Assembly (NCBI RefSeq): GCF_021375795.1
Contig: NZ_JAEIOI010000002.1
Coordinates: 372,001-436,000, forward strand
Reading direction: 5' to 3'
DNA length: 64,000 nt
Source of the DNA: Pseudomonas anguilliseptica
Lineage (GTDB): Bacteria > Pseudomonadota > Gammaproteobacteria > Pseudomonadales > Pseudomonadaceae
Both the position numbers and the translations under genes were made by a program. Of this stretch, positions 59,129 to 64,000 are shown one piece after another. Under the pieces are notes generated by a model. It ran no database searches, was not told where the DNA came from, and saw nothing but the letters and a program-made list of their open reading frames with translations. Positions within the stretch are counted from its first letter, which is position 1, and the number at the start of each line of letters is the position of its first letter.

Positions 59129-59755
59129 TTACTCTTGGATCACGTCGGCACCGGCCGGGATCTCGAAGGTGAATTGCGCATCATCCTGCGGCTCGTTCAT
59201 CTTCACGTTGAGAAACAGGATGTTGGTGCGCTGACCGATGCTGTCAATCAGTTGCATATCGTTGAGCACCTTGTTGCGAAATGACAGGCGCAGGCTGTCG
59301 AACAGGGTGTCCTTGGATTTTGGCTTGAGGATGAAATCGACCACGCTACCGCCTTCGTTATGGCTGATCTCGAAGTTCTCACGAATCTTCGACACGTCAC
59401 CGGACAGCAGCAGCGCTGGGGTGTGGGTCAGGCGTTGATCGAGGGTCTGGATAGTCACCTGTTGCAGGTCCGGGTCATATAGCCAGACCTTCTCGCCATT
59501 GGATACCAGCAACTGCTCCATCGGCGCATCGGTGTGCCAGCGGAACAGGCCAGGGCGTTTCAGCGCCAACTGGCCAGCGGTTTCCTGCAGCTGGGTGCCG
59601 CTGCCGTCCAGGGTCAGCTGGGAAAAACGCGCATTGATGGTCTGCGCCTGGTTAAGTAACTCGGTCAGGCGTTGAATGGCCACTTCATCATCGGCTACAG
59701 CGGAGATGCTGGTAAAACTCAGCAGGGTCAGCACTAACATGCGAATCAGGCGCAT
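59129..59755 (-). CDS. lolA: Outer-membrane lipoprotein carrier protein LolA
   Basis: The protein has 208 residues from ATG 59755, with GAGGA 6 bp upstream; an ATG four codons earlier sits on that ribosome site. A signal peptide ends at SISAVA. The LolA beta-barrel core includes [29 protein letters not shown] and [12 protein letters not shown]. It ferries lipoproteins from LolCDE to LolB through the periplasm. It is 49 bp after ftsK and probably shares its transcript. Confidence 0.94.
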   Translation of the reverse strand: MRLIRMLVLTLLSFTSISAVADDEVAIQRLTELLNQAQTINARFSQLTLDGSGTQLQETAGQLALKRPGLFRWHTDAPMEQLLVSNGEKVWLYDPDLQQVTIQTLDQRLTHTPALLLSGDVSKIRENFEISHNEGGSVVDFILKPKSKDTLFDSLRLSFRNKVLNDMQLIDSIGQRTNILFLNVKMNEPQDDAQFTFEIPAGADVIQE

Positions 59756-59804
59756 GGGGGTCCTCATCTATTCGGGTATTCGGGGCAGCAATCTGGGTCC
59801 GGCA

Positions 59805-62210
59805 CTAGTCGCGCATCGGGCCTGGAGCTATGACCTCGCGCGAGCCATTGGTGTTCATTGAGGTAACCACACCGGCCATTTCCATGGCTTCAATCATGCG
59901 CGCAGCGCGGTTGTAGCCAATTTTCAGTTTGCGCTGAACGGCGGAAATCGAGGCGCGACGGCTTTCAAGGACGAAATTGACCGCCTCATCGTAAAGCGGG
60001 TCGGCTTCGCTGCCTTCACCACCGCCATCGCCGCTGCCGCCCTCAAAACCACTCCCCGACTCCTCGACGCCATTGAGAATGTCATCGATGTAGTCAGGCG
60101 TGCCGCGTTGCTTCCAGGCCTCGACCACCCGGTGGACTTCATCATCGGATACGAAGGCGCCGTGTACGCGAATCGGCAGGCTGGTGCCGGGCGGCATATA
60201 GAGCATGTCACCATGACCGAGCAGTTGCTCGGCGCCACCCTGGTCGATAATGGTGCGCGAGTCGATCTTGCTCGATACCTGGAAGGCCATACGGGTCGGG
60301 ATGTTGGCCTTGATCAGGCCGGTAATCACGTCCACCGAGGGGCGCTGGGTCGCGAGAATCAGGTGAATCCCCGCAGCACGGGCTTTCTGCGCGATACGTG
60401 CGATCAGCTCTTCGACCTTTTTACCAACGATCATCATCATGTCGGCAAATTCGTCGACCACCACCACGATGGTTGGCAGGGTTTTCAGCAGCGGCGCTTC
60501 ATCGTGCATGCTTTCGCGCTTGTATAGTGGATCGGCGAGTGGCTCGCCCGCTTCTTCCGCATCCTTGACCTTGCGGTTGAAGCCGGCCAGGTTGCGCACG
60601 CCCATCTTCGACATCAACTTGTAGCGCCGTTCCATCTCGGCCACCGACCAGCGCAGGGCGTTGGCGGCTTCCTTCATGTCGGTCACGACCGGACAGAGCA
60701 GGTGCGGAATACCTTCGTAGATCGACAATTCGAGCATTTTCGGGTCGATCATGATCAAGCGCGCGTCTTCTGGGCTCGACTTGAACAGGATCGATAGGAT
60801 CATTGCGTTGACCCCCACCGATTTACCCGAACCGGTGGTGCCCGCCACCAGCAAGTGCGGCATGCGCGCCAGGTCGGTGATGATAGGCTTGCCGGCAATA
60901 TCGTGGCCCAGCGCCAGGGTGACCGGCGATTTGGCGTCGTCGTATTCCGGCGAGGACAGCACCTCGGAGAAACGTACGATCTGCCGGTCTTCATTGGGTA
61001 TCTCGATACCGACGGTGGTTTTGCCAGGAATAACTTCAACCACGCGCACGCTGGTTACAGCCAGTGAGCGCGCCAGGTCTTTGGCCAGGTTGGCGATGCG
61101 GCTGACTTTAACCCCGGCTGCCGGTTGAATTTCGTAGCGGGTAATCACCGGGCCTGGGTGGATCGAGTCGACCGAGACTTCTACGCCGAACTCCTTCAGC
61201 TTGAGTTCCAGCAGATGGCCGACGCCTGCCAGTGACTCGGGGGAATACGCGACTTTCTTGGTTTCGGCCGGATCGAGGATGGAGATGGGCGGCAGCGTAC
61301 CCTCGATGGCGCTGTCGACGAACAGCGGCACCTGCTTTTCTTTCAGGACGCGTTTGCTGGGCTCCGGTGCTTTCGGTGCTGCCGGTGGGGTAATCACCGG
61401 AGCCGGACGGTTAACCCGCTCGCTCATGTGTTTGTTCAGCGCATCTTCGCGCTCGATCAGCCGCTCCTTGACCTTGGCCTGCTCGCGGCGATCCAGCACG
61501 ATCGGAGCTGACACTTCGCTGACCCGCTCATCCACTTCACGCAGTTGTGCTACCAGTTGCTTGCGCTCCAGGCGCGCATTCCACCAGCGGTTAGCCAGGC
61601 TCTGAATCAGCTCGATCAGGTCCAGGGTGATCTTGCCAGTCAGGTCCATGACCTTGAACCAGGACAGATCGGTAAATACGGTCAGCCCGAACAGAAACAG
61701 GGCAATAAACAGCAAGGTACTGCCCTGCACATTCAGCGCATTAATTGCCAACTGGCCGAGGCTTTCGCCAAGAGCGCCGCCGGCCGATGCAGGCATGCTG
61801 GAACTGGCCTGGAAGTGGATATAAGCCAGCGCTGCGCCGGAGAGCACCAGAAACACCAGACCGATCAGCCGCCAGGAAAATAGCCAGCCGCTCCACTGCC
61901 AGGGCTGATGACGTGCACGAAACACCTGCAGGGTCTTCACCGCCAGCAGCAGCGGGAACAGATAGGCGAAATAGCCCAGGGCCATAAACAGAATATCGGC
62001 AAACCAGGCACCGGCACGACCGGCGGCGTTCTGCACCTGCTCGACGTTACTGGTGTGGGTCCAGCCCGGATCGCCCGCATCGTAGGTCAGCAAAGCCATC
62101 CACAGGTACAGGCAAAGCGCGCCAAGGCCTATCAGAGCGCCTTCTTTCAATCGATAGGGTAACTGCTGACGCCAGAGAGGTGCTTGTACGGTTGGGCTAG
62201 ATTTCTTCAA
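59805..62210 (-). CDS. ftsK: DNA translocase FtsK
   Basis: The protein has 801 residues and starts with TTG at 62210. Four or five N-terminal membrane segments (about 25-185) are followed by a short linker (about 220-320), a RecA-like motor with Walker [17 protein letters not shown] and Walker [15 protein letters not shown], and a C-terminal gamma winged helix (about 735-795) that reads KOPS. It links division to chromosome segregation and activates XerCD at dif, which lies 16-18 kb away in this window. A LexA-like box and promoter lie upstream. Confidence 0.95.
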   Translation of the reverse strand: MKKSSPTVQAPLWRQQLPYRLKEGALIGLGALCLYLWMALLTYDAGDPGWTHTSNVEQVQNAAGRAGAWFADILFMALGYFAYLFPLLLAVKTLQVFRARHQPWQWSGWLFSWRLIGLVFLVLSGAALAYIHFQASSSMPASAGGALGESLGQLAINALNVQGSTLLFIALFLFGLTVFTDLSWFKVMDLTGKITLDLIELIQSLANRWWNARLERKQLVAQLREVDERVSEVSAPIVLDRREQAKVKERLIEREDALNKHMSERVNRPAPVITPPAAPKAPEPSKRVLKEKQVPLFVDSAIEGTLPPISILDPAETKKVAYSPESLAGVGHLLELKLKEFGVEVSVDSIHPGPVITRYEIQPAAGVKVSRIANLAKDLARSLAVTSVRVVEVIPGKTTVGIEIPNEDRQIVRFSEVLSSPEYDDAKSPVTLALGHDIAGKPIITDLARMPHLLVAGTTGSGKSVGVNAMILSILFKSSPEDARLIMIDPKMLELSIYEGIPHLLCPVVTDMKEAANALRWSVAEMERRYKLMSKMGVRNLAGFNRKVKDAEEAGEPLADPLYKRESMHDEAPLLKTLPTIVVVVDEFADMMMIVGKKVEELIARIAQKARAAGIHLILATQRPSVDVITGLIKANIPTRMAFQVSSKIDSRTIIDQGGAEQLLGHGDMLYMPPGTSLPIRVHGAFVSDDEVHRVVEAWKQRGTPDYIDDILNGVEESGSGFEGGSGDGGGEGSEADPLYDEAVNFVLESRRASISAVQRKLKIGYNRAARMIEAMEMAGVVTSMNTNGSREVIAPGPMRD

Positions 62211-62270
62211 AACGCATCTGTTCCTGCGCCAAAGGCGCCGAATAATTGGTTAACGGCAAAATATGCAGCG

Positions 62271-62299
62271 ATTGTACGGGTTTAGTCAGACGATACCAA
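62271..62299 (-). promoter_or_regulatory. Sigma-70 promoter of ftsK
   Basis: On the minus strand, -35 TTGGTA (62294-62299), a 17-bp spacer and -10 TACAAT (62271-62276) leave about a 55-base leader before the TTG start. Confidence 0.7.
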
Positions 62300-62301
62300 A
62301 A

Positions 62302-62325
62302 CGAGCTGTATGCATAAACAGCTCG
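62302..62325. promoter_or_regulatory. Candidate LexA (SOS) box upstream of ftsK
   Basis: CTGTATGCATAAACAG fits the gammaproteobacterial SOS consensus CTG-N10-CAG with TAT after the first CTG, and 8-bp arms CGAGCTGT/ACAGCTCG extend it. It ends 2 bp from the ftsK -35 element and lies 116 bp from the trxB start on the other side. Confidence 0.65.
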
Positions 62326-62431
62326 AGTGGTTGACTCCCGCTCCTTGCCTGCTTCGGTGTAGCATATCCGCCAACATCTTCCGTGCGGCTCAATTGGAGC
62401 ATGCATTCTCTTTTGTGACAAAGGCTTATGA

Positions 62432-63391
<960 letters not shown>

Positions 63392-63401
63392 TCGACCACA
63401 A

Positions 63402-63424
63402 GGCGGGCTATCTGGCCCGCCCTA
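63402..63424. repeat. REP-like hairpin between trxB and aat
   Basis: GGCGGGC-TATCTG-GCCCGCC is followed by CTA; on the minus strand this reads TAGGGCGGGC plus a hairpin, similar to the GTAGGG-headed elements between mexE and mexF. It may also terminate trxB. Confidence 0.5.
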
Positions 63425-63454
63425 CCCGCCTCCTGTCCGATTCCGGCCCTACCC

Positions 63455-64000
63455 ATGCTGACGTGGTTGCAACGCGAGTCGCTGGACTTTCCTCCACTTA
63501 ATAGCGCGCTGCGCGAACCCAATGGACTGCTCGCGGCGGGTGGCGACTTGCGCCCTGAACGCCTGATTCAGGCCTATCGCCACGGCTGCTTTCCCTGGTT
63601 TCAGGATGGCCAGCCGATTCTCTGGTGGTCGCCCGACCCACGCACGGTTCTACTGCCTGATGAGTTGCATGTCTCGCGTAGCTTGGCCAAGGTATTGCGC
63701 CAAGGTCGCTATCGGGTAAGTTTTGATCAGGCGTTCAGCGAGGTTATTCGCGCCTGCGCCGCACCACGTAGTTATGCGGCAGAAACCTGGATAACCAGCC
63801 CCATGCAGGATGCCTACCTGGAATTGCACAGACGCGGCATCGCTCATTCGGTGGAAGTCTGGCGTGACGGTGAGCTGGTGGGCGGGCTTTACGGCCTGGC
63901 GATGGGCCAGCTGTTCTTTGGTGAGTCGATGTTCAGCCGCGCCGACAATGCATCCAAAGTAGGTTTTGCCACACTGGTTGAACGGCTGAAAGCCTGGGGT
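63455..64000 (+). CDS. aat: Leucyl/phenylalanyl-tRNA-protein transferase (cut by right edge)
   Basis: The first 182 codons are present from ATG 63455, then the window ends in frame. The translation begins [17 protein letters not shown] and contains [36 protein letters not shown] and [19 protein letters not shown], which are diagnostic of Aat. It adds Leu or Phe to N-terminal Arg/Lys of proteins, marking them for ClpAP. No strong ribosome site is visible. About 40-50 C-terminal residues lie outside the window. Confidence 0.95.
   Translation, partial: MLTWLQRESLDFPPLNSALREPNGLLAAGGDLRPERLIQAYRHGCFPWFQDGQPILWWSPDPRTVLLPDELHVSRSLAKVLRQGRYRVSFDQAFSEVIRACAAPRSYAAETWITSPMQDAYLELHRRGIAHSVEVWRDGELVGGLYGLAMGQLFFGESMFSRADNASKVGFATLVERLKAWG

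Overview
The window is bacterial chromosome from the genus Pseudomonas. Evidence is the GC-rich code with Shine-Dalgarno starts, the blocks gacA-uvrC-pgsA-tRNA(Gly,Cys,Leu), tusDCBE, and cysG-serS-crcB-rarA-lolA-ftsK/trxB-aat, and two RND efflux loci laid out like P. aeruginosa MuxABC-OpmB and MexS/MexT-MexEF-OprN. A species cannot be named from the sequence alone. I see no insertion sequence, prophage, integron or CRISPR array; the only mobile-looking DNA is short REP-like palindromic repeats.

Layout. 1-7.5 kb: the 5' end of a LiuR-type regulator with its operator, a small phosphatase-like gene, a LysR regulator divergent from an acyl-CoA dehydrogenase, TerC, a PstS-like/OmpA fusion with a candidate Pho box, exonuclease III and a GNAT acetyltransferase. 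7.5-15.3 kb: tamA-tamB (outer-membrane assembly), an alanine/glycine:cation symporter and thiol peroxidase. 15.4-24.5 kb: muxABC-opmB efflux operon, with a palindromic repeat between the two permease genes. 24.4-30 kb: a LysR regulator divergent from a deaminase-MFS pair, an orphan TRAP binding protein, dsbB, and small membrane, cupin and unknown proteins. 30-35.3 kb: katG with a candidate OxyR site, a retropepsin-like protein, a DUF2388 protein, and an XRE regulator divergent from DUF2834-MAPEG genes. 35.3-43.7 kb: mexEF-oprN with mexT and divergent mexS, all intact.

At 43,761-43,788 lies a sequence matching the XerC/XerD recombination site dif base for base in the central region and the XerD arm. 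On this reading the window spans the replication terminus. By-eye counts of the FtsK-orienting motif GGGNAGGG support this: 11 of 12 point right to the left of the site, and 4 of 4 point left to the right of it. The ftsK gene lies 16-18 kb away and has a candidate LexA box next to its promoter.

Right of dif, 43.8-64 kb, most genes are on the minus strand, which is co-directional with an incoming fork: a TRIC-type channel, glutathione reductase, galU, three tRNAs, pgsA, uvrC-gacA, tRNA-Ser, cysG, and the serS/crcB/rarA/lolA/ftsK group. The plus-strand islands are a VOC protein, a Bax-inhibitor-1 family protein, tusDCBE-trpD2, trxB, and aat (cut by the right edge). Several genes concern redox and oxidant defence (tpx, katG, gor, trxB, dsbB) and several concern drug efflux, but they form independent transcription units.
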